This document shows positions 55,975 through 64,000 of a DNA stretch of 64,000 nt, in pieces. Below the pieces are notes generated by a model. That model was not told where the DNA came from. It saw only the letters and a list, made by a program, of their open reading frames with translations, and did no database searches. Where the stretch lies: assembly GCA_022822495.1 (NCBI GenBank), contig JAJEBQ010000019.1, positions 1-64,000 of the forward strand, given 5' to 3'. Within the stretch, counting starts at the first letter, position 1. Every line of letters begins with the position of its first letter. This stretch comes from Paracoccaceae bacterium (GTDB lineage Bacteria > Pseudomonadota > Alphaproteobacteria > Rhodobacterales > Rhodobacteraceae). The position numbers and the translations under genes were made by a program.

Positions 55975-57476
55975 CCCGGATTCTCTCCATCACAAATGCG
56001 TACCGCAAGACTTGCTTGCTCTGAATCTGAAAAAGGTATTTCTGTTGTTCCGACAATCTGGACTTGTTCGTGCCCCTTTCCCGCAATTAGCAGTGCTTCC
56101 CCCGTCTCCAGATCATGTACAGCCTGCATGATCGCTAATGACCGATCACCAATTTCTGTTGCCTCTGGACATCCCCTCAATAATTCCTTGCGAATTTCTT
56201 CTGGATTTTCAGTTCTTGGGTTGTCGTCAGTAACATAAATGCTATCAGCATAACCTTTGGCGGCGGTACCCATCATAAATCTTTTTCCCTTGTCCCTGTC
56301 ACCTCCAGCTCCAAAAACAAGCCGAATTTTACCCATAAAATGCTCTTTCAAAGATTTGAGAGCCATCTCTAGCGCTGCTGGAGTATGTGAATAATCAACG
56401 AAAACCATACCGCCATTTGCACGTTCCGCCACCTTTTCCATTCTTCCAGATACCGGTTTCAGGTTGTTCAATGAATCAAATACCTTTTTCGGGTCCAGAC
56501 CTGATCCAATAAGCAGTCCTGCTGCCGTAAGGACATTTACAGCCTGAAACTTCCCAATCAAGGGGAGGAAGATTTCATACTTATGGTTTTTCCAGGTAAA
56601 GATGATTTCCTGACCTGATTTCATAAATCTTTGGCCCAGAAGCTGCAGATCAGCCTTACGACTACCAACAGTAATCATTTTGATCCTGTTTTTGGCAGTG
56701 ATATCGCAAAGTTTTTGACCCCATTTCGTATCATTACAAATAACTCCAAACCCCTTGCGATCGAGGTTTCGTTCGAACAAACTTGCTTTCGAAGCGAAGT
56801 ACTCATCCATTGATGTGTGATAATCAAGATGTTCTCTTGTCAGATTGGTAAAAGCTGCGGCTTTAAATTTAACACCATCCAATCTTCGCTGTTGCAGGCC
56901 ATGTGAGGAAGCTTCCATAGCGACATTGGAGATGTCTTCCAAAGCGATTTGGCGTAAGTGAGTGTGCAATGTCAGCGGGTCTGGGGTGGTATGTCTAAGA
57001 GATGCCGAATAGGCGCCCTCAATACCCGTCGTACCGATGTTAACTGCCGGAAAGCCTAAATCCTCCCAGATTTGACGGCACATGGTTGCAACTGATGTTT
57101 TGCCATTCGTACCCGTAACAGCCACCATGTTTGATGGAACATTACCAAAAAATATCGCCGCAATCTGGGCTAATTTGCTTCTTGGTTTTAACTCGACAAG
57201 ATAACAGCTTTCTCTATCGACTCCCTTGGCAACTGCAATTTGCATGCCCTCCTTATCAGTAAGGATTGCAACCGCCCCTTTGGTCAACGCTTGCGGTATA
57301 TAGTTTGCACCATGAGTATTTGTTCCTGCCAAGGCTGCAAAGAGAAACCCCTCCTTGACCTTGCCACTTTCATCGGCCAAACCTTCTATTTTCAAATTAT
57401 TTTCTTTTGAAAATCCCAAATCCACAAGGGATTTGAACGTGGAATTCTTAGCTTTTGAACACGGATTGAACATCAC
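55971..57476 (-). CDS. murE: UDP-MurNAc-L-Ala-D-Glu--meso-diaminopimelate ligase
   Basis: This 501-residue Mur ligase has the ATP loop VTGTNGKTSVATM, EASSHGLQQRRLDG and the DNPRTENP loop; DNPR is the marker for meso-diaminopimelate rather than lysine, so the peptidoglycan is of the standard Gram-negative type. It overlaps both ftsI and murF by four bases. Confidence 0.96.
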   Translation of the reverse strand: MMFNPCSKAKNSTFKSLVDLGFSKENNLKIEGLADESGKVKEGFLFAALAGTNTHGANYIPQALTKGAVAILTDKEGMQIAVAKGVDRESCYLVELKPRSKLAQIAAIFFGNVPSNMVAVTGTNGKTSVATMCRQIWEDLGFPAVNIGTTGIEGAYSASLRHTTPDPLTLHTHLRQIALEDISNVAMEASSHGLQQRRLDGVKFKAAAFTNLTREHLDYHTSMDEYFASKASLFERNLDRKGFGVICNDTKWGQKLCDITAKNRIKMITVGSRKADLQLLGQRFMKSGQEIIFTWKNHKYEIFLPLIGKFQAVNVLTAAGLLIGSGLDPKKVFDSLNNLKPVSGRMEKVAERANGGMVFVDYSHTPAALEMALKSLKEHFMGKIRLVFGAGGDRDKGKRFMMGTAAKGYADSIYVTDDNPRTENPEEIRKELLRGCPEATEIGDRSLAIMQAVHDLETGEALLIAGKGHEQVQIVGTTEIPFSDSEQASLAVRICDGENPG

Positions 57477-59182
57477 TTCGAAGCTAGGATGATTTCTTCG
57501 GCAATTCGGTTCTCAGGAATGAGACCAAGCATAGGCCCCAATCTGGCTATAATCTCGCCAGTCAACGGGACAACAGTACTTCCAGCTTGCCTTTGATATT
57601 CTGAACCATCACCGGATGAGGCCTCGTCCAACATCACGACCAGAGAATAGTTGGGTTCCTTGCCTGAGAAAACCGAAGCAAAAATGACAAAATTTTTATC
57701 CTCCAAATAATTCCCGTCAGAACCAATTTTTTCCGAAGTTCCTGTTTTTCCTCCGATCTGATAGCCCTCAATTCTGGTTTCTCGGGCTGTACCATTATTT
57801 ACCACATTCAATAATAATGAGACCACATCCCGTGAAGTTTCATGTGCGATAATTCTTCTACCCTCTTCGACGCCCTCAGCCCGAAGAAGTGTCGGTTTGA
57901 TTTCATACCCTCCATTAACCAGCATGGAATACGCCGTTGCAAGATGCAAAGGTGTAACCGAAATACCATGCCCAAAAGAAATTGTCGCCAGTGCCACATC
58001 ATTCCATTTTCTCGGTTCCGGAGCAGATGGAATCGCTGCTTCATGCAATTGAATTTCACACTTTTTGCCCAACCCCAAATCCATGAGAAATTTCCTTTGC
58101 TTTTCGTTTCCAACCCCTAACGCCATGCGAATTGATGCTGTATTCTTGCTTCGTGCTATGGCCTCCATAACAGTCAATTCATTATGATATTTTTTATCAC
58201 TGAATTGTTTATGTTTAATCTTGATTGGGAGTGTGGAGATCATAGACTCGGTTTGAACAATATTCTCTTCCAGAGCCATGGCAGCGGAAAAAATCTTGAA
58301 TGTCGATCCCAACTCGTATGTTCCCTGTGTGACCATGTTGAACAGAGGATTGTGCTCCTGGGACTCGATGCTCAGAAATTCAGACCTGCGATTTGGGTCA
58401 AAATCTGGTAAGGACACCATTGCGATAACCTCACCTGTGTGCACATTCATCAAAACGGCACTCCCCCCCTTGGCTCCAAACCTTTTGATACCCAAGTCAA
58501 GCATTTCAGTAAGGATCTGTTGAGCACCTACATCAATAGAAAGCGTAAGGTTGGTTCGTTTAAGATCATTCTGGTTTAACAACTCATTAAAATATTTTTC
58601 AACCCCTGCTACACCTATTATCTCGGCTTTATGCACATGTTCCTCGCCAAAGGACGCACCTCCAAGAATATGTGAAGCCAACCGGCCATTGGGATAAACT
58701 CTGGCTTCCCTTTCGCCTGTGTACACACCTTTGATTAATATCTTGTTTACCTGCTGGCTCTGATCGGGTGAAATTTTGTTGCTGAGCCAAACAAATTTCC
58801 TGTCTGACAAAAGATCCTTTTCAATTTTGGCTCGGTCAATATTAATGGGGGGATTGATTTTCTCCAGCTCATTCAGAAATTCATCAATCATATTTTTTTC
58901 CACTTCATGTGGGTGCGCATAAATTGAATGGGCGGGAAGGTTTGATGCTAACAAAACACCATTTCTATCAAGTATGTCTCCCCGTGAAAAAACCTGATTG
59001 GTGTTTTCTGAGCGTATTAATCTTGTTTGTGGATCAACATCTGAAACAAAAGAGGCCATCCTGATACCAACAGCAACAAAGGCCATCAGGATAAACCCAA
59101 TCAATAGATTCAACCGGGCTGACCTGGTCGAAACCGGATCCATTTCGAAGAAAGTTTTTCTGCACTTTGTCCAAAAAGACAT
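57473..59182 (-). CDS. ftsI: Septal transpeptidase FtsI (penicillin-binding protein 3)
   Basis: This class B penicillin-binding protein of about 569 residues has an N-terminal membrane segment (LNLLIGFILMAFVAVGIRM), a dimerisation domain (FSRGDILDRNGVLLASNL) and the transpeptidase domain with SxxK in GSTFKIF, SxN in ARSKNTAS and KTG in GGKTGTSEKIG. It cross-links septal peptidoglycan with FtsW. The ATG at 59182 is chosen over a TTG at 59203; neither has an ideally placed ribosome site. Confidence 0.93.
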   Translation of the reverse strand: MSFWTKCRKTFFEMDPVSTRSARLNLLIGFILMAFVAVGIRMASFVSDVDPQTRLIRSENTNQVFSRGDILDRNGVLLASNLPAHSIYAHPHEVEKNMIDEFLNELEKINPPINIDRAKIEKDLLSDRKFVWLSNKISPDQSQQVNKILIKGVYTGEREARVYPNGRLASHILGGASFGEEHVHKAEIIGVAGVEKYFNELLNQNDLKRTNLTLSIDVGAQQILTEMLDLGIKRFGAKGGSAVLMNVHTGEVIAMVSLPDFDPNRRSEFLSIESQEHNPLFNMVTQGTYELGSTFKIFSAAMALEENIVQTESMISTLPIKIKHKQFSDKKYHNELTVMEAIARSKNTASIRMALGVGNEKQRKFLMDLGLGKKCEIQLHEAAIPSAPEPRKWNDVALATISFGHGISVTPLHLATAYSMLVNGGYEIKPTLLRAEGVEEGRRIIAHETSRDVVSLLLNVVNNGTARETRIEGYQIGGKTGTSEKIGSDGNYLEDKNFVIFASVFSGKEPNYSLVVMLDEASSGDGSEYQRQAGSTVVPLTGEIIARLGPMLGLIPENRIAEEIILASK

Positions 59183-59247
59183 AAATATACTTGCCCGCCT
59201 CAATCTTTTATCAAGGTATATCCTTGTTATGTTTTATTCTGCTCAAT

Positions 59248-59562
59248 TTAATTCTTTTCGTTCTCGTTACCAGACTCTGTAAAATAAGGCAAATCATCAA
59301 TACTACCATAATTAAGATTTGTTCCTGCAATCAACCACAAGCGATCAAAATTCTCTTCTGTCAATTTCCTAAGGAAATCCGGGTTTGTAAGATGTGCCCA
59401 TTGAACCTCCAAAATCTTTAGTGTTTCCCTATTCAATTCTTTAACCTCTCTCAGTCGTTCGAACTCCCTTCTGATTTCAGTTGTTTGATTTGTGACTATA
59501 AATGTTCCAATGCTCAACAATACAGCCAAAAACAGCCAGATGAGTGTTGTCGACCAATTCAT
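59248..59562 (-). CDS. ftsL: Cell division protein FtsL
   Basis: This 104-residue bitopic protein has one membrane segment near residues 6-24 (LIWLFLAVLLSIGTFIV), a coiled coil (EIRREFERLREVKELNRE) and the conserved EVQWAHLTNPDFLRKL stretch of alphaproteobacterial FtsL. It lies three bases after rsmH and 65 before ftsI, its usual position. FtsL couples FtsQ/FtsB to FtsW-FtsI activation. The match is by architecture and position rather than strong sequence identity. Confidence 0.85.
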   Translation of the reverse strand: MNWSTTLIWLFLAVLLSIGTFIVTNQTTEIRREFERLREVKELNRETLKILEVQWAHLTNPDFLRKLTEENFDRLWLIAGTNLNYGSIDDLPYFTESGNENEKN

Positions 59563-59564
59563 GT

Positions 59565-60560
59565 TTACAGCAATCCTACAGCAGTTGGCTTGGGAAGCAA
59601 TGAAGTCGCAGATGCTATTTCCTGAAACTTGGTTCGAACGCCAATCCTTAACTTGGCCGAGCGTGCACGTGGGTTTTTATCGACTTCCTCCTTGGTTGGT
59701 ATGATGGGTTTGGTCTGTATAAGTCTGAAAGGTAATTGTACTTTTTGCTCCTGAGGGAAATAGCGGTTATTTGGCACTTTGGGATTCAGGAATTTTTTGA
59801 CCATTCTATCCTCCAGGGAATGAAAGGTGATTACGGCTAATTTTCCTCCTTCTCGCAATACTCTGGCGGCCGCAAGTAATCCTGAAGCCAATTGATCCAA
59901 CTCATTGTTGATAACAATCCTCAACGCCATAAAGCATTTGGTTGCTGGGTGAATTTTGGTTTTTCTACGGCCAGGGACATAACGTTTTATGATTTCTGCC
60001 AATTGCAAAGTTGAGGTGATCCGTTCCTGTTTTCTTGCCTTGACAATCCCATTGGCAATAGTTCGGGCCGCTCTTTCTTCACCAAAATGAAAAAACAGGT
60101 CGGCCAATTGTGTTTCTGAATAGTTGTTTACCAAGTCTGCTGCTGAAACACCTTTTTTTGACATTCTCATATCCAGTGGGCCATCCATTTTTAGGGAAAA
60201 CCCCCTTTCCCAAGTGTCAAACTGTAATGATGACACACCAAGATCAAAAACAACACCATCCAGGGGAGTGTTGAATTGAACCTCACTGGTCTGATCCAAT
60301 TGATCAAACCAACTGGAAACAAATATGATCTGGTCTCTTATTTCAGTCGGCAGGTTGCAATATTGCTTATGGGCATCAGGATCACAGTCAAAGGCTATGA
60401 CCTTTTTGGCACCGGCCTCGATAAGTCCCTTGGTATATCCTCCGGCTCCAAAAGTCCCGTCAAGCCAATATCCTTCTACAGGGGAAACTTCTTGTAGAAA
60501 TTCCTTAAGAAGTACTGGTACATGCGAACCAGAATTCTCCATTTGGCCTGGATTCTGCAT
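59565..60560 (-). CDS. rsmH: 16S rRNA m4C1402 methyltransferase
   Basis: This 331-residue SAM-dependent enzyme (formerly MraW) methylates C1402 of 16S rRNA. HVPVLLKEFL and LDGTFGAGGYTKGL form the N-terminal SAM site, FDLGVSSLQFD follows, and ITFHSLEDRMVKKF is the C-terminal signature. Nine bases separate it from mraZ. An ATG six codons inside is a possible alternative start. Confidence 0.96.
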   Translation of the reverse strand: MQNPGQMENSGSHVPVLLKEFLQEVSPVEGYWLDGTFGAGGYTKGLIEAGAKKVIAFDCDPDAHKQYCNLPTEIRDQIIFVSSWFDQLDQTSEVQFNTPLDGVVFDLGVSSLQFDTWERGFSLKMDGPLDMRMSKKGVSAADLVNNYSETQLADLFFHFGEERAARTIANGIVKARKQERITSTLQLAEIIKRYVPGRRKTKIHPATKCFMALRIVINNELDQLASGLLAAARVLREGGKLAVITFHSLEDRMVKKFLNPKVPNNRYFPQEQKVQLPFRLIQTKPIIPTKEEVDKNPRARSAKLRIGVRTKFQEIASATSLLPKPTAVGLL

Positions 60561-60569
60561 ATGTCTTGA

Positions 60570-61061
60570 TCATTCAAGTAAAACCAGGGGGTTGGATATG
60601 AGTTCCTCTTCGCGGAACATTTCCTCCAATTCCTTTTGTTTTGCTGCATAAAGTTCTGGATCCCAAATCTGAAAACTTTCACCCTTGCCTGCAAAACATA
60701 CCGTTGAGCCTAGCCTGGCTTTGGATCGAACATTTTGCGGCAGAAGCATCCTTCCGTTGGGGTCTATTTGTACGGCAATGGATTTGGTTTCATAGAAATT
60801 GTCGAGAAACTCTCTTTCTTTGCTGCCTCGTGGATATCTCGCCTTGATGTTTTCATGGATCTCCTGAGACAGTGTTAGCGGGTAGCATTCGAGATGATTT
60901 TGTCGATTATCACCAAAAACAATAATCAAGGTATGGTGATCAAGTTCCTTCCCGACCTTGGCATTTTCTTCGACAATGGTCCTGCGGTAATCCGCAGGTA
61001 TGGAGACCCTTCCCTTTTGATCCATTTTATGGGTACTTTCCCCACGGAAAATTGTTAACAA
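60570..61061 (-). CDS. mraZ: Transcriptional regulator MraZ
   Basis: This 163-residue protein has two AbrB-like repeats marked DQKGRVSIPADYRR and IDPNGRMLLPQNVR. MraZ forms a ring and represses the dcw operon by binding repeats ahead of its own gene. The first codon of the frame is TTG, with AGGGG eight bases upstream; the next ATG (12 codons in) would cut into the conserved fold, so the TTG is likely real. It heads the 16-gene dcw cluster. Confidence 0.93.
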   Translation of the reverse strand: MLTIFRGESTHKMDQKGRVSIPADYRRTIVEENAKVGKELDHHTLIIVFGDNRQNHLECYPLTLSQEIHENIKARYPRGSKEREFLDNFYETKSIAVQIDPNGRMLLPQNVRSKARLGSTVCFAGKGESFQIWDPELYAAKQKELEEMFREEELISNPLVLLE

Positions 61062-61093
61062 AACAATACCCCTACAAATTTTAATTTTTTCAG

Positions 61094-61140
61094 GGGGTAG
61101 TCACACCAAGTATCTATTTTATCATTCGTACGACTACCCC
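61094..61140 (-). promoter_or_regulatory. Inverted repeat in the mraZ promoter region
   Basis: GGGGTAGTC at 61094-61102 is matched by GACTACCCC at 61132-61140, nine-base arms with a 29-base AT-rich spacer, 33 to 80 bases ahead of mraZ. Read in the direction of the operon, G-runs recur (GGGGTAGTC, TAGGGGTATTG, CGTGGGG), which recalls the spaced TGGGN boxes bound by MraZ in other bacteria. The rest of 61062-61422 is AT-rich without a gene and should contain the dcw promoter. Confidence 0.4.
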
Positions 61141-61422
61141 TAATTCGCCCCTCCCAGTGCCGGTTTCTGATCGTTATTCACCTGCGCCTGCCTCAATGCC
61201 ACTTGCTATGACATTTACCACTCAACTAGAAAGGTTAGGGTTTGTATGATATTATTTGGAATTTTATGGGATTACAACCCAAAATATACCACTTATTAAA
61301 CTATATGTAGATAATTTATGGTAATTATACCTATATATTGATTTATTTAAATCTCTTGCAAAAAAACTTGATCCTGGAACGTCAAAACGACCAAGAAAAA
61401 AATAAATTTAAAAAAATTTGAT

Positions 61423-62487
61423 TTAAATTATAATTTCACCGATTAACGCAAACGCGTTAGACGTTTCGCCAGCCGTCAAGGCAATGGGTTTGCCATCATC
61501 ACCGCCCTTGCGTATGGAAGTTTCCAGAGGAATTTCGCCCAGAAAGGGAATACCAAGTTTACGTGCCTCTTCACGAGCACCATTTCGTCCAAAAATGTAA
61601 TCCTTATGTTGACACTTCGGACAGACATAGTAAGCCATATTCTCGACAATACCCAAAACCGGTGTGTTGAGTTTTTGAAACATGGTTATAGCCCTTCTTG
61701 CATCAACCAGTGCAAGGTCCTGTGGCGTGCACACTATAATTGCACCTCCCAACGGAAACCGTTGACACAAAGTGAGTTGTACATCGCCAGTCCCCGGGGG
61801 CAAATCAACAATAATGATGTCCAATTCACCCCATTTAACTTGCTGTAACATTTGTTGCAAAGCCCCCATAAGCATTGGACCTCGCCAGATGACAGCTTCC
61901 TCCTCGGGCAACAGGAAACCAATAGACATCACTTTAATGCCAAAAACCTCAAGTGGAATTATGGTTTTGCCGTCTGGAGAATAGGGTTTCGATGTTATCC
62001 CCGTCATAATTGGTAATGAGGGGCCATGTATATCAGCATCAAGCAATCCAACTTTGAACCCCAGTTTAACAAGTGATACTGCAAGATTTAGAGATACGGT
62101 GGATTTACCGACACCACCCTTCCCAGAAGCAACAGCGATGATCTTTTTTACCTGGGACAGATTGGCCAAATCAGATTGTGGATCAGGATGACCTCCTAGA
62201 CGAAGATCCGGTGGAGGTCCCTTTGTTTTTGTTGAGAGCGCCTTTTCTGAATGCGCTGTCATAACAACCGATACTTTATCAACGCCAGGAAGTCCTTCTA
62301 AAATCTGAACAGCAGAAGTCCTCACCGGTTCCATCCTTTTTCCCCTGTCTGCTGAAACTTCAAGGACAAAACTGATGTTACCCTGTTCGATAGTCAGGGC
62401 CTTGACCATATTCAACTCAACAATATTGCCCTCAGGTATGGTGATCCTGGCCAATTCATTCAGAACAGTTTCTTTTGATACTGACAT
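61423..62487 (-). CDS. mrp: Mrp/ApbC-type iron-sulfur cluster carrier ATPase
   Basis: This protein of about 354 residues has an N-terminal MIP18-like domain (residues 1 to about 80), then the ParA-like NTPase with the deviant Walker A AVASGKGGVGKSTVSLNLA, DADIHGPSLPIM and the CxxC motif VCPKCQHKDYIFG that holds the bridging 4Fe-4S cluster. It assembles or transfers Fe-S clusters in the cytoplasm. The ATG at 62487 fits the family start; an open extension to 62538 adds unrelated residues. Confidence 0.93.
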   Translation of the reverse strand: MSVSKETVLNELARITIPEGNIVELNMVKALTIEQGNISFVLEVSADRGKRMEPVRTSAVQILEGLPGVDKVSVVMTAHSEKALSTKTKGPPPDLRLGGHPDPQSDLANLSQVKKIIAVASGKGGVGKSTVSLNLAVSLVKLGFKVGLLDADIHGPSLPIMTGITSKPYSPDGKTIIPLEVFGIKVMSIGFLLPEEEAVIWRGPMLMGALQQMLQQVKWGELDIIIVDLPPGTGDVQLTLCQRFPLGGAIIVCTPQDLALVDARRAITMFQKLNTPVLGIVENMAYYVCPKCQHKDYIFGRNGAREEARKLGIPFLGEIPLETSIRKGGDDGKPIALTAGETSNAFALIGEIII

Positions 62488-62603
62488 TTCTTCTAAATCC
62501 CAAGCGAAAACAGGTTGTCCATACGATAAATATTGCAAAAATTACGATTTTCCAACAGGGAACACTTAGCCTGCCTAACCCCTTACAATGGTGCGATTTT
62601 AGC

Positions 62604-62620
62604 ATTGCAATTTTTGCAAT
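62604..62620. promoter_or_regulatory. Perfect palindrome between mrp and the DUF1127 gene
   Basis: ATTGCAATTTTTGCAAT (7-base arms, 3-base centre) lies in the 236-base divergent gap. The half-site TTGCAAAAA recurs at 62533-62541 and 62636-62644. The clustered half-sites and location resemble an operator for one or both genes. The binding protein is unknown. Confidence 0.4.
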
Positions 62621-62723
62621 ATGGGTTTGCAAAAACAGGTGTTGAGTAGGACACTATAAAATCCAATATTCCTCCCACGAAATAATTCCACTTTATTCTC
62701 TTATTTGAAAGGAGTAACAAAAA

Positions 62724-62939
62724 ATGGCTATTCTTGACAATGTTTCTTTACCCACAGTAAATTTGTTTCATTTTCTTGGGACCTACAAGAAGGCCCTTGA
62801 TAAAAAATGGAACCAGTACAAAACCTACAGAAGAACCATGAAAGAGCTCTCTCTCTTGTCAGACAGGGAACTAGATGACATCGGGTTGAGCCGATATTCG
62901 CTTCGTGCCACAACGCGTGACAGATGCTTTAAACATTAG
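62724..62939 (+). CDS. DUF1127 (YjiS-like) small protein
   Basis: This 71-residue basic protein ends with the DUF1127 pattern: MKELSLLSDRELDDIGLSRY followed by an Arg-rich tail. Related short proteins in alphaproteobacteria have been linked to RNA turnover, phosphate and carbon metabolism, but the activity of this one is unknown. An excellent AAAGGAG lies ten bases before the ATG and an 11-pair terminator follows at once, so it is a single-gene transcript, typical for this highly expressed family. Confidence 0.9.
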   Translation: MAILDNVSLPTVNLFHFLGTYKKALDKKWNQYKTYRRTMKELSLLSDRELDDIGLSRYSLRATTRDRCFKH

Positions 62940-62950
62940 ATTCCTCCTCA

Positions 62951-62976
62951 CGGAAACACCTGCCAAGGTGTTTCCG
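62951..62976 (+). terminator. Hairpin terminator after the DUF1127 gene
   Basis: Perfect 11-base arms (CGGAAACACCT / AGGTGTTTCCG) with a four-base loop GCCA start 11 bases after the stop codon. A pyrimidine-rich tract with TTTT follows about 20 bases later. It also lies at the 3' end of the converging helicase gene and may serve both. Confidence 0.85.
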
Positions 62977-62994
62977 TCTCCCCTCCCCTTTTCA

Positions 62995-64000
62995 TTACGA
63001 TGCAATACATTTGACAAAATCATTTAGAATTAATTTTTCCTGATTATTGTCAAACTTTATCAACAACCGATTGTTGCTCGAAGCAATAACAGTTCCTTTG
63101 CCAAAAGTCCCATGCGCAACTCTCGTGCCAACTTCGATGCTTCTGCTTTTTGATGCTTCTTTCTTCGCTGATTTTCTTCCTTCTGTTATTCCTCTTTGAG
63201 GTCTTCGTGTAACCGGGATCTTTGCCGCAGGCGATATCAGTTTCAATTTTTCATAATGCTCAACATTTTTAGCTGGAAGTTCACTGATAAACCTTGAAGG
63301 TTGCATTCCGAAATAAATCTGTCCATGCAATTGAATTACCTCGTTATAGGAGATCGTACAAAGTTCCTTGGCCCTTGTAATACCGACATGGGCAAGTCGC
63401 CTTTCCTCTTCAATCTCTTCTGAACTGGTTATTTTTTTTGCCAGGGCTTTTTCCTTCTCAGTTATATCCCGACAACCACTGTCAAAGATTAACTGTGCCA
63501 ATTTCCTGCCCAACAAGCCCTTACCCGATGCTTTATCTTGGTTTCCATCAAGAATAATTTGGGCCAAATTTGCCAACCTTTTCCTCTGAAAGTCGTTCTC
63601 GGGTGGATGGTACAATATCGCCATGGCCATTTGGTAAGTCGATTGTGATACCTCCTGAAATCTTTCTTCAATAACCCTTGATAAGGGCAATCCGCCTTCA
63701 TACCAACCGATAAGAAACATGGCTGGATATTCTGACCCCTTACAGGCATGTAGAGTCATCAATGATACCTGATCGTCGGAGTCATTTCCCTGATTCGCTT
63801 CGGCGTTCATCAGTCCTGCCTGCTCAATAAAATTTTCCAGGGATTCATACCGGCCGGCAATATCAGATAATTTACTTATATTGTCTGACCTTTCATCATG
63901 ATTTTCTGGATAATTTTTGAGCAAATACTCCTTGTACCCTATTTCGGATACCAAAGTGTTAATCGAATTAACCAACTCAAGATCCGTATCATTCAGTTTT
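62995..64000 (-). CDS. UvrD/PcrA-type helicase, C-terminal part (gene runs off the window)
   Basis: The frame is open to the window edge, so only the last 334 or so codons are seen. SLMTLHACKGSEYPAMFLIG is helicase motif V and EEERRLAHVGITRAKEL is motif VI of the SF1A (UvrD/PcrA/Rep) family. The end carries a Tudor-like domain (GTRVAHGTFGKGTVIA) as in PcrA and UvrD. Between motifs V and VI lie about 90 residues where relatives have 15 to 20; the extra block (63418-63675) is Lys- and Leu-rich and reads in frame. Which family member it is cannot be told without the N-terminus. Confidence 0.88.
   Translation of the reverse strand, partial: KLNDTDLELVNSINTLVSEIGYKEYLLKNYPENHDERSDNISKLSDIAGRYESLENFIEQAGLMNAEANQGNDSDDQVSLMTLHACKGSEYPAMFLIGWYEGGLPLSRVIEERFQEVSQSTYQMAMAILYHPPENDFQRKRLANLAQIILDGNQDKASGKGLLGRKLAQLIFDSGCRDITEKEKALAKKITSSEEIEEERRLAHVGITRAKELCTISYNEVIQLHGQIYFGMQPSRFISELPAKNVEHYEKLKLISPAAKIPVTRRPQRGITEGRKSAKKEASKSRSIEVGTRVAHGTFGKGTVIASSNNRLLIKFDNNQEKLILNDFVKCIAS

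Noticed and set aside
1..64000. CRISPR arrays, rRNA genes, prophage or toxin-antitoxin modules
   Set aside because: I looked for regularly spaced repeats, rRNA sequence, phage structural genes and paired small toxin-like frames and saw none.

Overview
The window looks like a chromosomal segment of a low-to-moderate GC alphaproteobacterium. The evidence is a complete division and cell-wall (dcw) cluster in alphaproteobacterial arrangement, an HdaA (DnaA-regulator) and polyphosphate kinase/exopolyphosphatase block, the hom-glpX-recJ order, a short-form prolyl-tRNA synthetase and a DUF1127 protein. I cannot name the genus.

Layout. (a) 1-2417: decayed mobile DNA. It holds a lone end of an IS1595-like element, a small coiled-coil membrane protein, strong hairpins and a 3' fragment of an IS4/IS1634-type transposase. 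(b) 2418-17685: one tightly packed minus-strand operon of 13 to 14 genes. It encodes two acyl-CoA ligases, a three-subunit molybdenum hydroxylase with a CoxG-like protein, a crotonase, a FadN-like hydratase/dehydrogenase, a thiolase, a metallo-beta-lactamase-fold hydrolase, an SDR, an iron alcohol dehydrogenase and a hotdog thioesterase. (c) 18340-19317: a divergent regulator with two HxlR domains. (d) 19504-24168: a Liv-type ABC importer (livJHMGF). Regions b to d together look like a system that takes up an organic acid, activates it with CoA, hydroxylates it and shortens it by beta-oxidation; the substrate is unknown. (e) 24360-26155: an IS1595-family element carrying two small nested elements, each with a perfect 8-bp target duplication. 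Its right end supplies the last codons and stop of proS.

(f) 26135-34219, minus strand: proS, ppx, a single reading frame joining HdaA to polyphosphate kinase, an AI-2E-family membrane protein and NAD kinase. (g) 34420-41830, plus strand: glyA, a small lipoprotein, hom, glpX, a RecJ homologue that has lost nearly all catalytic motifs, tRNA-Glu and a YbdK-like carboxylate-amine ligase. (h) 42150-61061, minus strand: mraZ-rsmH-ftsL-ftsI-murE-murF-mraY-murD-ftsW-(TnpB remnant)-murG-murC-murB-ddl-ftsQ-ftsA-ftsZ, which builds lipid II and assembles the divisome. (i) 61423-64000: an Mrp-type Fe-S carrier, a DUF1127 protein with a clear terminator, and the 3' part of a UvrD/PcrA-type helicase with an unusual insertion.

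The best candidates for something undescribed are the HdaA-PPK fusion, the apparently catalytically dead RecJ, the uncharacterised Mo-hydroxylase/beta-oxidation operon with two active-site-degenerate enzymes, and the family of 8-bp-duplicating miniature elements. All function assignments come from reading motifs by eye; no database search was run.
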